A stretch of DNA of 64,000 bases from positions 58,376,250-58,440,249 of the forward strand of contig CM049318.1 in assembly GCA_026874595.1 (NCBI GenBank), written 5' to 3'. Below, one piece after another: positions 20,778 to 34,960 of the stretch (the stretch's first letter is position 1; every line of letters begins with the position of its first letter). A program made the position numbers and the translations under genes. The notes below the pieces were generated by a model that saw nothing but the letters and a program-made list of their open reading frames with translations, ran no database searches and had not been told where the DNA came from. The DNA is from Sipunculus nudus. Lineage: Eukaryota > Annelida > Sipuncula > Golfingiida > Sipunculidae.

Positions 20778-21775
20778 ATTTAAAAATAATACTCATTATA
20801 ACAATAATAATGACAATAAATAAATAATAAATAATATAATTAATAATAATAGAGCTGTAATAATAATAATAATAATAACCGAGGGGCTATTTGACATCAG
20901 GAAACTTGGTTATAAATAAGATAGAAAATCATTCATCAAGTCTGATTTATATCGTTTTATATGTATAACATTATTTTGACCCCCCCCCCCCCCCTTCATT
21001 ATGCCCAAATGCCCATTAAAGCCTTAGATCAATCATAAATGAATGCATACGCATTATATTCGTGAAGGAGGATATGTTTATTATCATTCAGGAGGTAATC
21101 TTCATGTGCACAGTAGGAAAAATGTAAGCAAACAACTTCACTCCTAAATATCAGGAAGCTGTTGTCCATGTAATTTTGACTTAACGGTGTGGTCAGTACC
21201 CCTGAGTCCAATACATTGTTGTGCTATACAAAATAATTCATTGTAAACACAAGCTTTACGAATGAATTGGAAATAAAAGATCTCTTCTCAGATATAATAC
21301 GTAAATTTGTGTGTATACGTCGATGTTTGCAATTTAAGTTCCAAAAAATTTGTCCACCACATGAAAAATCTCACTTGGGGCAAATAATAGATCCCTAATT
21401 AGGTAATATTTTTATACTCTCTTAAAAATAATAAATATATAAATAGAACCTCATGTGTAAACAAAATCTCAGTCAACTGATCAGCCGATAGCAGTTTCAT
21501 GCAAATAAGTATTTAATAATAGTAATCAGTCAACGGCATAAGACCAGAAAAAAAGTATGATTTATAGGTTTTAAATCAAACTTAGTTTTATTTTTTATTC
21601 AAGTCAAATAATATTCGTATTCATTACTTCTTCTCCATTAACGATACACACATTATCGTTCCATGTTATAAACCAAGTCAAGAAATCAAGAATTTAATTT
21701 TATACTATCAAATTCCAAGCCTTGTTAATCTTGTGGGTTAAAACGTCTCGATCTGTGTATAGCTTCTGTAGAAAC

Positions 21776-21935
21776 ATGGCTGTAGCAATTTGTATATTAA
21801 GGATATTTGTATTTTTTTACCCTCTCCATAGCACACAGTTACCAAAATAATAACCTTACAATACGGGCGCTGGTCGGTCGTAAGCTACAGGGACTTATTA
21901 GGTCAGTTATTCATGAACCTATTTACGAATTCTAG
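21776..21935 (+). pseudogene. Small secreted-peptide-like ORF, U2 (frameshifted)
   Basis: Same seven-T frameshift as in U1. Confidence 0.35.
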
Positions 21936-23557
21936 AAATAACTCACAGACATTTTCAGCTAGTTTTAATCATTTTAATCCACTCTAACACTTTGTCTGAC
22001 CTTTGTTAACATCTACTGGGACTTCACAGAGTGAAAGAAGGCTACCCCTAAAAAACAAAATTCCACAATAATTTGGCGGATATATTGTATATATTTATGG
22101 TAATTTGCCATGTATGCTAGCATTCGATTAGTGCTGTCTATTCGATAAAAGTCCATTGTATAAACATGGCTTCTCCTTATCTAATTATTTATTCCAGTGT
22201 TAGTGACAGGGTGGCACTACTACAAGTTTGCGGTTGAATATAACCATGCACCTTGGGGGTACGCCCAACGGTCGTTCGCTTACACTGAAATATCATTGTT
22301 CTCCAACTTTATCAGTTCTATAGCTGTACACCTGAACCTGATTTAATTGATCAGGTCACCAGATATAATTTTTTATCACCAAATGGATATGTTTTCCTGC
22401 TACATGACGTGTAAACATTTGCATGTTCTGGCTCTGATTATGACTCACTGAATTTGATGACTCGCTGATTCACCACCATGACTTACTAAAATGTGCATAC
22501 CTTAATGCCATGACAACGTTATAATGCTACCTTATTCTCATTTTTTCCTGGAAGGACCGCCGTAAATTGCCTGTGAAGGGACATCAGCAAACTTCCATTC
22601 AACGGTTCAACTAATTTTAACATACCCCCTCCCAAACATGATTCCACATGAATAAACTTTGCCAAAATGTCGGATATAATGGAATCAGTTATATTTATAC
22701 AAATTGTCTGATCAGATCCTTTATTATAGCTTTCGTAGCAGCCAGTCATCTATTATAAATTTTGCTGCAGTAAATAAAAACATAATTTTAAGATACGCCC
22801 AGTGGTCGGTCGTTTGCACCGAGATCTATTTATCATCTCTCTGATAAACACATAAAGTGCATTAGAAACAAGAGCCTGATTCTATATGGCGAATCATTAA
22901 AAAGGGAACATAATTTCTTTAATTAAAGACCAGTCCTAAGCATAAACCAATACAAATTTATGTTGCAAAATCATGGTAGGGAATTAGTCCCATTTGCAAA
23001 TTATTCATTGATTGATACTGACATGCTCACATGTTTTACACAGTTTGTCTAATAAACAGGCATTTATGATAGATCCATCAAGTCATTTAAAAAAACAGAT
23101 ACTGACTCAATATAATGAACATTAAAAGGGGAAAACATAATTTCATCTAGTAAAAATCTGAGAATACAGGATTTTTATTAAATAATTTTAATTGAATGGT
23201 GAAGTTTTATATATGGAAAATCTAACCCCAGCTCGACAACTTTAAATTACTGACAGATATAAACAGCTGAATTGAGGAATGCTTTAAAATAATAAGCCAG
23301 GAAAAAGAAAATGAAAGCGTTCTCCCAAACATCGTGGATGCTAGGACCTGCGCGCACTATCACTGCGCTTTATCAATACTAAAACAACAAGTCTATATGC
23401 AAGTTATCACTGTCCTGCAGTCTCGTAAATGATAATCAACAGATATTATTTGTCATAACGTACGTCTAGAACATCATTTTAACAGCCAAAATAGTGTAAA
23501 TAAACAAGTGAGATACTACCGCCACATGATCCTTCTCGCAGACTCCTGTAGGACAGC

Positions 23558-23621
23558 ATGGCGACTTTAGTGGTCGGAATGATGTTTTTACTGGCAGGCA
23601 CGCTTTCTGTGCAAGGGCAAC
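23558..23621 (+). CDS. Signal-peptide first exon, U2 (partial CDS)
   Basis: Identical in sequence to the U1 exon, with the same donor GTGAGT. The upstream E-box is mutated to CACATG. The phase-compatible downstream exon in U3 (28696) has an early stop. Confidence 0.55.
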
Positions 23622-24094
23622 GTGAGTTAATTTTTTTATCTTAGTGTATATGTTAAAAATAGCATCATACACACCACATTGCTTGCATTGGTAAAAAGCT
23701 AACACTTTTGGTACCAGGTTCCTACTTAATAAATATATATGGGTAAAAAATATTAACAATAACACTAATTATTCTTTATATGGTACTGTGATCACAAAAT
23801 GAAAATAATGAGCCTAGTGGGTAATACATTGCATGTACACACTGGCCTGTCAATACACACACCACATTTTTTGGATTTGTAAAAATCTCAAAGCTTTTCC
23901 ACACGATTTGTTTAAAAATTAAATAACTCAAACTTCGATGTATTGGTAATATTTTTAACATATTAATAATAACACACCTTATATTTTTAAAATGGTACTT
24001 GTTTCATCGTTGTTAATGATTTGCAAGTACAATATGAGTAGTAAACACAAAAATACTAAATTGGACGTCAGACCAAAAAAAAGAACTGCTGACC

Positions 24095-24319
24095 TTGAAT
24101 GTATTTCCATTCGTGGTAATTAACAGGGTTATAAGAAAAAGCATGTTTACAAACTTTAGACAAGTTAGGGTTTTGTTTACTACTATGTTTTACTCCGTTT
24201 TACTTCATAACTATGAAGGCATCACTTATGATCTCCTTTTGTCACTTAAATCTTTACAACTAAAATATACCGTCAACATTAGCAAAGATAGAGCCAATTA
24301 TATTGACATACCCGAATAA
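24095..24319 (+). pseudogene. ORF relic downstream of the A-tract, U2
   Basis: Open stretch homologous to the second half of the 14589 ORF, with no ATG start; a small insertion (ggtaattaac) breaks the link to the first half. Confidence 0.2.
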
Positions 24320-24395
24320 AAGAGCACTCTGCAAAACTCAAATGCTTCCGTTAACACCTGCCATGGCATCTCTAATCCAAGACGGTTTTATACAT

Positions 24396-25720
24396 TTTTA
24401 GCTCAGCTGATTCAAAGTCATCTGGGCTATAGAAACTTCTAACTGTACATCCTTGGAGAGCCGTTAAATCTCCTCGGATATCTGAAACTAGGTCACTGCT
24501 ATGGGGCTCGAATTACCCCCAAATAAAGCTAAAATTTTGACACAAAATTCCATTTTCTGAATACATGATGCATTGATTGCCATGATTCTTGATTGCCGGG
24601 TTTCACCACTCCTGAATACTGGTTGCGCCACCTAAATTTTGTTAAATGTTTCCGCATTGTTCTCTCTCTTTTATTGAGACCTTCAAATAAGCAGTACCCA
24701 GAGATTATGTGCATCCAGTGACCACTGGACCTAGAACCATCTAACTGCAGACCCGTGGAGATCCATACATTAGGTCAATGCAAATTCTATTCATAAGCTA
24801 TGAGGCCCAAAAGCACCCCCCCCCCCCCCCCCGATCAATTTAAATCATGATATAAAGCTCCAGTATATGAATAACTAATGCATTGAATGCCATGATTCTT
24901 TCCATGCATATTGATCATAGTGTTTAATCAGTTCCTGAAAATTGGTGGCGCCATCAAGTAGTCTTTTCGTTAACAGGGCATGTACCATAACAATTTGACC
25001 TAGAAACTTTTAATTGTTTATCTAGGGAAGTCCTTGGCAACTCTACTTGGAAACCTGATATTAGGTCAAAGCGACGTATAGTTTTCGTACGTCAGGCTTT
25101 AAACATTATTCTGAGCACCAAGTGAGTCAATGGGCACAAAGTATTTTATTTGGCCTAGAATCTTTTAATATGACATTTAGAGAGTAAATCCTGGGTAAAT
25201 CTCTGGGCAAACCTGAAATGAGGTTATGTTGACCTATATTCTGCAAGATATTTTTAAAAAGATGATTGAGCACTCTATTGGGGAAATTTGCATTATTGGT
25301 TACAGTTGGACCTAGAAACGTCCAAAACCTAATCGTCGTCGGTTCCTCTAAAATTTCTTTAATCCCAGAATTAATGTTACTGTGACCCATAAACTGTTAC
25401 CTATGAGGACGGATATTATTTTAGCACTCCGTAGTCAGATGGGCACAAATGTGTAGCAGTTGGAAAAAGAAACTTCTAACTTAGCAATTAGGCAGTTGCT
25501 GGTAAAATCTTTATAGAAAGCCTACATAAGGTCACCGTAACCTATTTCAAAGGACAACTGGCAAAATGCATGAATCTGAGCAAACTTAAAATCATTTTAC
25601 CCAACGTTTAAGGTTCCTAGAATATAGTTTAGCGTCATGGCCCATTGGCCACTTGTTATAATTACAATTTACGGCAACCTTTGCATCCTCTGCCGACGTT
25701 ATTAAATGTAATGTAAACTA
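24396..25720 (+). mobile_element. Pearl/HINE-like element, U2
   Basis: Head hairpin kept; the CCGTCGTCC stretch and first core start are deleted (gggctatag joined to aaacttctaac). Confidence 0.5.
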
Positions 25721-26813
25721 ATACACCTTCTGCACGAGCATGCGCATTGTGCATAATGATCATAAGCTCTGCTCCGGTCAAGTTATTCAGCATTGTCATG
25801 TTTTTTTTCAATTAAAATCATTGTCCTTTGTTGAAGGGTCTCTCCTTGCCTCCATTAACCAATAAGCGAAACATTTTTAATAATCGTGAAAACTAGGAAT
25901 CAATAGTTGATCGGAGATGTTATTTGCAATACAACATTTGAAATATCTGGTACTAGTTACGGTGGCAGGTAAAATTATATGAGCATTTATAAGATTTTTT
26001 TTTTACATAGAGCAACAATTGACTAATCAAATTGTTGTTTATGACAACCTATTGAGATGATGTGTCAAAAATGCAAATATGGTCAGTATTGGAAGACGTG
26101 ATCGAAAGGTGATTAGATATTCGCTAAAATTATTTCATAATTTTATAATTAGATACTAATCATTCCTCTGGATGCTGGAGACTGAAGGACAAAAATATTG
26201 CTTTATACTAGCATTTATTCAAACAATTTTGGATCATATTTGTGCAATGTTACGACATTGTATGAGAAAAGACAAATCAATGGAGAAAAAAGAAAAATTA
26301 AAAAAAACATTCTTCAATAACCTAGAACATCAATCTATTTGAAAAATTGATTACCCAGAAAAAAATAAAAGGTTGTAATGATATGATATCTCCAGTTATT
26401 CAAATGTCATGAAAGTACAGTACTTCACTGTTTGTTGAAATTACGTTGAAGGGAAAAATTTGTAAGCTTCCTTGCGCCCCATGGCATAAATAAAACTATT
26501 TATTTTCCTACAACGATCCCACCAGATTTATGGTTGCTTATAACAACATTTTAGCAGTCAGGTTAAGTTTTGTAAACTTCAAAATGGCGGCAAATATGGC
26601 AAACACATTGAAGAAGAATGTTTCAATTAATTTGAATCATTCAACGTAAATATTTTTACAGACTCAACTCTTCGGTGGAATTTTTTAACTGAGAGAAACC
26701 AAGATTTTGTTTGTGTTCCTTAACTTGACTATATCACATTTCGAATAAACAAGGGATTAGATAGAAATGGCCGCACCTTGCCAGGAGGACGTCTGTTAAC
26801 AAGGCACGTTTTG

Positions 26814-26876
26814 GAATTATATTATATTTTATTTATATATTATATATAAAATTATATTTTTATAATATATTATACT
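26814..26876. repeat. AT-only patch at a rearranged site in U2
   Basis: About 60 bp made of TATAT/TTATAAT units, rich in self-complementary stretches, replaces about 90 bp of ordinary sequence present in U1, U4 and U5. Confidence 0.6.
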
Positions 26877-26918
26877 TATAAGAAAGTGATTGATTTGAAC
26901 TAACACTTGGCCATGTGT

Positions 26919-27137
26919 CCTCTGTCTGGCCTGGTATCTGTTATAACCATTTATTCCCTATCTGCTTTGGATCTATTATAGGTCATTTTCTCAACTACGG
27001 TTCCGAGTCTATTTATAACCATTAAAACCCTGTCTGGCCTCCCGTATGTTGTAGTCCATTTATTCCCTGTCTGGTCTCGCAGTTTATAGGCCATTTATTT
27101 CCTGTCAGGGCTCGCATTCATCACAGGTTTATTATTC
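26919..27137 (+). repeat. 36-bp minisatellite, U2
   Basis: Six units; one base lost (ataaccattt) breaks the open frame. Confidence 0.7.
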
Positions 27138-27591
27138 CCAAATAATGTCTGCCCTCCAAACAATTACAGAGTCTTGCATCTTTTAAAGGTTGTCTCTTTT
27201 TTTTCTTGAATATTTGCTCTACTGTGTAAAATAAGCTTAGATAATGAAAATAAGGAGCCGTTCTTACATGCAATTACGCGCAGACCTATCTATCGACATC
27301 CGTGATAATCATATTCGCCAGAGATTGCGGAAACTATTATTTTAACGGAGTTCCGCCGCCATCGCGTTCGTTTATTAAAAACTTTACTGCCCCTGGATCG
27401 ATCATTCTGAATCCCGGCATAATTAGGGGAAAGCAGGCAGGTGCACTTGTACCTCAAAAAAGATTGTTGGGGCAAACTATATTCTATTTTGCGTATTCGC
27501 AATTTTTTAGACTTATCTATGCGTCACATTTCTGAAGGGTGCTTTGATGTAGGGCTGAAATTGTGCATGTCCATAGAAATACTTTGTATGT

Positions 27592-27837
27592 ATGTTTAGA
27601 AAACAGCACCTAAGAATACATGCTATGTTGTCTTATTTGCCCTCAAATAAAGACATATTATATAAATCATCCTCATTCCGGTCAGTCCGAAAGAAGTTAG
27701 GGGGTTCTATGATAATAGTCGAAGCCAAGCTGTGTTTTAGTTTCTCAAAGATAGTTGCTTTGGATAAAGACTTAAATCGTGGTCAGAACTATTTGACAGA
27801 AAATCGTTGTCAAATAGCCAGTCGCAGATCAATTTAA
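27592..27837 (+). pseudogene. M-F-R-K-Q-H ORF relic, U2 (81 aa to stop)
   Basis: Open from ATG to a TAA that replaces TCA-rich codons after R-R-S-I; sequence beyond remains similar in the other copies. Confidence 0.25.
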
Positions 27838-28695
27838 AAGAAAAACCACCGACTGGCTTATTATACCTACAACAAACAAATGCAGTTTCTGAGTTTGTGC
27901 TTAATCAGTTCTCAAGAAAAAATGGAATCTTCATGTATAAAATTACTTGACGTCTCGCTCCGGAGATTCGGGCAATAATCAGTTTGTGATTGTTTCGACA
28001 AAAGGACCCCATAATTTAAATTTTTATAAAGCCAGGCAACCTATCTTCGGATCTTTTTGATATATGTCTAAACGGCACTGCACAGGTTTATCAATCGTCC
28101 TGAAAAGAAACTAGCCCAGCACTGAGGGTGCTCAAATTAGATCTTTTCCCGTGTATCACTTAAGCCAGCTATTAAGTTTAAAAGGTAGTGTTACAAGGAT
28201 TTCTTTGGATGAAAATTTGGACTTTTTAAATGCAATAATATTTCCAGTTTTAAGGATTTCCAAACGATATTAATAAAATACCAGCGTTAAGGCCCAACGG
28301 TCAACTCTCCAAAATGTAAAAAGTCATACCATGTGATCTATTCCCATTTTAAAAGGAGACCAGGACTTATGAAGACGATGTCCATGATGACCTGTATGGA
28401 CAATCGTAGCCAGGGAAAACTTAAATGCACACTTTACTTTTACATTATTGTCCCCGCCAGGAGGGTATAATCTCATTCTCCTTTGTTTGTGTGTTTGTGT
28501 AGGTATGGTACTATAATCGCCTTGTCGGCAAGCTCACCCTCCTATAATAAAACACACGTAGGGGTTATATAGATGTGAGACTGACCACTGTCCGCCGAAT
28601 GTTTGGAATGAGTAGACCAATGGCCATTCACTAATTAACATTACTCCGATTGTTTAATTAATTTACAAATTGTCCGATTCTTTTTTTTTCTTAAG

Positions 28696-28907
28696 GTCCA
28701 GGGTTTTATGTCGCATATAGTTAACGTAAAGTTTGGGCTAATATTGATATGTATACATTGATCTATTTACACATGATGGGAAGAGAACATAAAAAGCTAA
28801 AGGAATCACATTTGACCAAAACAACTTATCGGATTTGTGCAAATGTATTTGTGAATAAAGGTAAAACTGAAAAAGACACGAAGATATTGAGGGCATGGAT
28901 ATTTTAG
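28696..28907 (+). pseudogene. 212-nt exon-like ORF, U3 (broken)
   Basis: Same AGT TAA stop as U2, suggesting shared ancestry of U2 and U3 at this site. Confidence 0.4.
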
Positions 28908-29110
28908 GACCGTTTTATCCGTTTCATCTCATTATCCTAACCAAATCAATACATTTCTCAGATCAATAATGCCTCATCAACGGACACAAGCGGACTCCTT
29001 GAAGTCTTAAATGGTGGGTGGATATGTTTCGGGCTTTAAGTCAAAAGCTGCAGTTGCTGTTTTTTTTAAATGGTAGGTTTTTTAACGTATATCTTTCAAA
29101 TACCTTATAG

Positions 29111-29545
29111 GATTCAACGGATATTAAATTAACGGCCTTTAAATTTACAAATAACAAAGGTCAATCACCATATATATGTGTGTATCGAGCAGTCATATTG
29201 ATCCCACTGCCGATCAGACACATATCAGACACTTGTGCTGCTATCAAATATCATACATTTTCTGACAGTATAACCCCAGCAGTACAGTCTACTTAGCAAA
29301 GAGGAAAGCAGGACCTGTTAGTGTTCATAGCAAAAGGGGTGCACGGTATACTACGGCTGGCTTTATATTCGCGGGTTTTAATTTTTTCGACAAAAGCAGG
29401 ACGAATTCAAACGGAAACTATATCAAGAGTATTATTTACATGCAGTAAATTATCCAATTTAACATTGAATTCATTAAACGAAAGTATTTATGGTTGGTTG
29501 CCTGGAACGTTTATAAATCCTTTGTCATTCCTGAGCACTTTCTAA
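29111..29545 (+). pseudogene. 145-codon open block, U3
   Basis: Only the shared TAG interrupts the frame; the last 74 codons (29321-29545) are fully open. Confidence 0.4.
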
Positions 29546-29610
29546 TTGAAATACCGCCGTTGGACATCCAGGAATTGCCGCCCTTGAAAATAAAAATAAT
29601 GAACAACAAC

Positions 29611-29823
29611 AAATGTGCTATAAAACCCCATAAGAAACTATTTCCCCGATTATATACGCATAGATCACCCCAATATTTAATTAGTGGTCCCTATGTATCT
29701 TTATCGAGTTTTTCCTGAATTTTCACAAAATTCATTAATAACGTTTTTGAGTATTGTTGCTAAGAGACAAACACACAGACGAACCAACGGCATCAAAAAC
29801 ATATCCATCGCTACTCGGCAGAT
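29611..29823 (-). repeat. Inverted TIR-like dispersed repeat, U3
   Basis: Same element; its left neighbour is a U3-specific deletion junction. Confidence 0.5.
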
Positions 29824-29902
29824 TTAAAAATAATACTCATTATAACAATAATAATAACAATAAATAATTAATACATAATATAATTAATAATAATAGAGTT
29901 GT

Positions 29903-29942
<40 letters not shown>

Positions 29943-30938
29943 TAATGTAATATATTGAACTGGGGGCTATGTGATATCAGGAAACTTGGTTATACATAAG
30001 AAAGAAAATCATTCATCAGTTCTGATTTATATCGTTTTATATGTATAACATTATTTTGACCTCCCCCCCTCCCCCTCCCATTATGCCCAAATGCATATTA
30101 AACCCTTAGATCCATCATAAATGCATACGCATTATATTCGTGAAGGAGGATATGTTTATTATCATTCAGGAGGTAATTTTCTTGTGCACAATAGGAAAAA
30201 TGTAAGCAAACAACTTCACTCCTAAATATCAGGAAGCTGTTGTCCATGTAATTTTGACTAAACGGTGTGGTCAGTACCCCTGAGTCCAATACAAATGACC
30301 GGAGTACCCCTTAAGCCCCAAGTCGAGTTGTAATTAAAGGGACGATGGCCTCTACAAACCTATACTCGAAATACTGCATTGTTGTGCTATACAAAATAAT
30401 TCATTGTAAAAACAAGCTTTACGAATGAATCGAAATAAAAGATCTCTTCTCAGATATAATACGTAAATTTGTGTGTATACGTAGACGTTTGCAATTTAAG
30501 TTCCAAAAAGTTTGTCCACCATATGAAAAATCTCACTTGGGGCAAATAATAGATCCCTAATCAGGTAATATTTTTATACTCTCTTAAAAATAATAAATAT
30601 ATAAATAGAACCTCATGTGTAAACAAAATCTCAGTCAACTGATCAGCCGATAGCAGTTTCATCCAAATAAGTATTTAATAATAGTAATCAGTCAACGGCA
30701 TAAGACCAGAAAAAAAAATATGATTTATAGGTTTTAAATCAAACTTAGTTTTATTTTTTATTCAAGTCAAATAATATGCGTATTCATTACTTCTTCTCCA
30801 TTAACGATACACACATTGTCGTTCTATGTTATAAACCAAGTCAAGAAATCAAGAATTTAATTTTATACTATCAAATTCCAAGCCTTGTCAATCTTGTGGG
30901 TTAAAACGTCTCGATCTGTGTATAGCTTCTGTAGAAAC

Positions 30939-31097
30939 ATGGCTGTAGCAATTTGTATATTAAGGATATTTGTATTTTTTACCCTCTCCATAGCACACAG
31001 TTACCAAAATAATATCCTTACAATACGGGCGCTGGTCGGTCGTAAGCTACAGGGACTTATTAGGTCAGTTATTCATGGACCTAATTACGAATTCTAG
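30939..31097 (+). CDS. Small secreted-peptide-like ORF, U3 (52 aa)
   Basis: An ATG in good context (gaaacATGG) opens M-A-V-A-I-C-I-L-R-I-F-V-F-F and a small-residue stretch T-L-S-I-A-H-S, which looks like a signal peptide. The remaining 31 residues (from Y-Q-N-N-I-L-T-I-R-A) are short, basic (three Arg, one Lys) and alternate hydrophobic and charged residues, as in amphipathic helices. No Cys follows the signal. The stop is TAG in gaattcTAG. No known family is recognised. The frame is intact because the T-run after GTA has six Ts; copies with seven are frameshifted. Confidence 0.35.
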   Translation: MAVAICILRIFVFFTLSIAHSYQNNILTIRALVGRKLQGLIRSVIHGPNYEF

Positions 31098-32433
31098 AAA
31101 TAACTCATAGACATTTTAAGCTAGTTTTAATCATTTTAATCAACACTAACACTTTGTCTGACTTTTGTTAACATCTACTGGGACTTCACAGAGTGAAAGA
31201 AGGCTACCCCTAAAAACAAAATTCCACAATAATTTGGCGGATATATTGTATATTTATAGGGTAATATGTCATGTATGCTAGCATTCGGGTAGTGCTGCCT
31301 ATTCGATAAAAGTCCATTGTTTAAACATGGCTTCTCCTTATCTAATTATTTATTATAGTGTTAGTGACAGGGTGGCAATACAACAAGTTTGCGGTTGAAT
31401 ATAACCATGCACCTTGGGGGTACGCCCAACGGTCGGTCGCTTACACTGAAATATCATTGTTCTCCAACTCCATCAGTTCTATAGCTGTTGAAATGAACCT
31501 GATTTAATTGATCAGGTCACCAGATATGATTTTTTAGCAACAAAATGGATATGTTTTCCTGCTACATGACGTGTAAACATTTGCATGCTTTGGCTCTGAT
31601 TATGACTCACCAAATTTGATGATTCGCTGATTCATCACCACGACTTGAATGTGCGTACCTTAATGCCATGACAACGTTATAATGCTTCCTAATTCTCATT
31701 ATTTTTTTTCTGGAAGGACTGCCGTAAATTGCCTGTGAAGCGATATCAGCAAACTTCCATTCAACGGTTCAACTAATTTTGACATACCCCCCTCCCAAAC
31801 ATGATTGCACATGAATAAACTTTGCCAAATTGTCGAATATAATGGAATCAGTTATATTTATACAAATTGTCTGATCAGATCCTTTATTATAGCTTTCGTA
31901 GCAGCCAGTGATCTTTTATAAATTTTGCTGTAGTAAATAAAAACATAATTTTAAGATACGCCCAGTGGTCGGTCGTTTGCACCGAGATCTATTTATCATC
32001 TCTCTGATAAACACATAAAGTGGATAAGATACAAGAGCCTGGTTCTATATGGCGAACAATTAAAAATGGAACATAATTTCTTTAATTAAAGACCAGTCCT
32101 AAGCATAAACCAATACAAAATTATGTGGCAAATCATGGTAGGGAATTAGTCCCATTTGCAAATTATTCATTGTCTGATACTGATATGCTCACATGTTTTA
32201 CACAGTTTGTCTAATAAATAGGCATTTATGATAGATCCATCAAGTAATTTAGAAACCAGAGACTGACTCAATATAATTAACATTAAAAGGGGAAAACATA
32301 ATTTCATCTAGTAAAAAATCTGAGAATACAGGATTTTTATTAAATAATTTTAATTGAATGGTGAAGTTTTATATATGGAAAATCTAACCCCAGCTCGACA
32401 ACTTTAAATTACTGACAGATACAAACAGCTGAA

Positions 32434-32637
32434 TTGAGGAAGCAATGCTTTAAAATAATAAGCCAAGAAAAAGAAAATGAAAGCGTTCTCCCAAACATCG
32501 TGGATGCTAGGACCTGCGCGCACTATCACTGCGCTTTATCAATACTAAAACAACAAGTCTATATGCAAGTTATCACTGTCCTGCACAGTCTCGTAAATGA
32601 TAATCACCAGATATTATTTGTCATAACGTACGTCTAG
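32434..32637 (+). other. Conserved open frame upstream of the signal exon, U3
   Basis: Same 67-codon frame as at 13866-14069, with replacement changes T-to-R and H-to-Q. Confidence 0.25.
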
Positions 32638-32725
32638 AACATCATTTTAACAGCCAAAATAATGTAAATAAACAAGTGAGATACTACCGCAACGTGATCC
32701 TTCTCGCAGATTCCTGTAGGACAGC

Positions 32726-32789
32726 ATGGCGACTTTAGTGGTCGGAATGATGTTTTTACTGGCAGGCACGCTTTTTGTGCAAGGGCAAC
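32726..32789 (+). CDS. Signal-peptide first exon, U3 (partial CDS)
   Basis: One substitution relative to U1 changes S17 to F; the signal character and the GTGAGT donor are kept. The E-box is lost (AACGTG). Its downstream partner exon in U4 (37279-37490) is fully open, so U3-to-U4 is one of two positions where a complete two-exon frame of 91 codons can be drawn (about 4.5-kb intron). Confidence 0.55.
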
Positions 32790-33566
32790 GTGAGTTATGT
32801 TTTTTTTCTCTTAGTGTATATGTTAAAAATGGCATCATACACACCACATTGCTTGCATTGGTAAAAAGCTAACACTTTTGGTACCAGGTTCCTACTTAAT
32901 AATTATATATGGGTAAAATATATTAACAATAACACTAATTATTCTTTATATGGTACTGTGATCACAAAATGAAAATAATGAGCCTAGTGGGTAACACATT
33001 GCATGTACACACTGGATTGGCAACACATGCACCACATTGTTTGGACTTGTAAAAATCTCAAAGCTTTACCACACGATTTGTTTAATAAGTAAATATTTCA
33101 AACTTCGATGTATTGTAATATTTTTAACATATTAATAATAACACACCTTATATTTTCAAATGGTACTTGTTTCATCGTTGTTAATGATTTGCAAGTACAA
33201 TATGAGTAGTAAACACAAAAATACTAAATTGGACGTTAGACCAAAAAAAAAAGAACTGCCGACCTTGAATGTATCTCCATTCGTGGTAATAAGAAAAGGG
33301 TTATAAAAAAAAGCATGTTCACAAATTTTAGGCAAGTTAGGGATTTGTTTACTGCTATGTTTTACTCCGTTTTACTTCATAACTATGAAGGCATCACTTA
33401 TGATCTCCTTTTGTCACTTAAATCTTTACAACTAAATATATACCGTCAACATTTGCAAAGATACAGCCATTTATATTGACATACCCGAATAAAAGAGCAC
33501 TCTGCAAAACTCAAATGCCTCCCGTTAACACCTGCCATAGCATCTCTAATCCAAGACGGTTTTATA

Positions 33567-34960
33567 CATTTTTAGCTCAGCTGATTCAAAGTCAACTGGG
33601 CTATAGCGTTCCCTCTTTTTCCGTCGTCCGTCCGTCTAGTCTTCCTTTCGTTAACAAGGCACAAATCTTAACCGCAGGACTTAGAAACGTCTGACTGTAC
33701 ATCCTTGGAGATCCGTAAAATCTCCTCGGATATCTGAAACTAAGTCACTGCTATGGGGCTCGAATTACCCCATTATAAAGCGAAAATTTTTACACAAAAA
33801 TTCCATTTTCTGGATACATAATGCACTGATTGACATGATTCTTGATTGCCGGGTTTCATCACTCCTGAATAATGGTTCCGCCACCTAAATTTTTTAAAAT
33901 GTTTCCGCATTGTTCTCTCTCTTTTATTGAGACCTTCAAATAAGCAGTACCCAGAGATTCTGTGCATCCAGTGACCACTTGACCTAGAACCATCTAACTG
34001 CAGACCCGTGGAGATCTAACACTAGGTCACTGCAACTTCTATTCTATAAGCTATGAGGCCCAAAAGCACCCCCCCCCCGTTCAATTTAAATCATGATACA
34101 AAAGCTCCAGTATCTGAATAACTTATGCATTGAATGCCATGATTCTTTCATTGCATATTGATCATAGTGTTACATCAGTTCCTGAAACTTGCTGGCGCCA
34201 TCAAGTAGTCTTTTCGTTAACAGGGCATGTACCATAACAATTTGACCTAGAAAATTTTAATTGTATATCTAGGGAAGTCCTTGGCAAATCTAATTGGAAA
34301 CCTGATATTAGGTCAAAGCAACGTATAGTTTTCGTACTTCAGGCTTTAAACATTTTTCTGAACACCAAGTGAGTCAATGGGCACAAAGTATTTTATTTGG
34401 CCTAGAATCATTTAATATAAAATTCAGAGAGTAAATCCTGGGTAAATCTCTGTGCAAACCTGAAATGAGGTTACGTTGACGTATATTCTGCAAGATATGT
34501 TTTAAAAGATGATTGAGCACTCTATTGGGGAAACTTGCATTATTGGTTACAGTTGGACCTAGAAACGTCTAAAACCTAATCGTCGTCGGTTCCTCTAAAA
34601 TTTCTTGGATCCCTGAATTAATGTTACTGTGACCCATAAACTGTTACCTATGAGGACGGATATTATTTTAGCACTCCATAGTCAGGTGGGCACAAATGTG
34701 TAGCAGTTGGAAAAAGAAAATTGTAACTTAGCAATTTGGCAGTTGCTGGTAAAATCTTTATAGAAAGCCTACATAAGGCCACTGTAACCAATTTCAAAGG
34801 ACAACTGGCAAAATGCATGAATCTGAGCAAACTTGTAATCATTTTACCCAACGTTTAAGGTACCTAGAATATAGTTTAGCGTTATGGCCCATTGGCCACT
34901 TGTTATAATTACAATTTACGGCAACCTTTGAACCCTCTGCCGACGTTCTTAAATGTAATG
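33567..34960 (+). mobile_element. Pearl/HINE-like element, U3
   Basis: Complete head and cores as in U1. Confidence 0.5.

Larger units (their letters stand above)
19235..28427 (+). repeat. Array unit U2
   Basis: Full-order copy of 9,193 bp. Private changes: about 160 bp lost from the head of the pearl-like element (junction near 24433), and a rearranged AT-rich patch at 26814-26876 where other copies have unique sequence, next to a second deletion near 26780. Confidence 0.92.
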
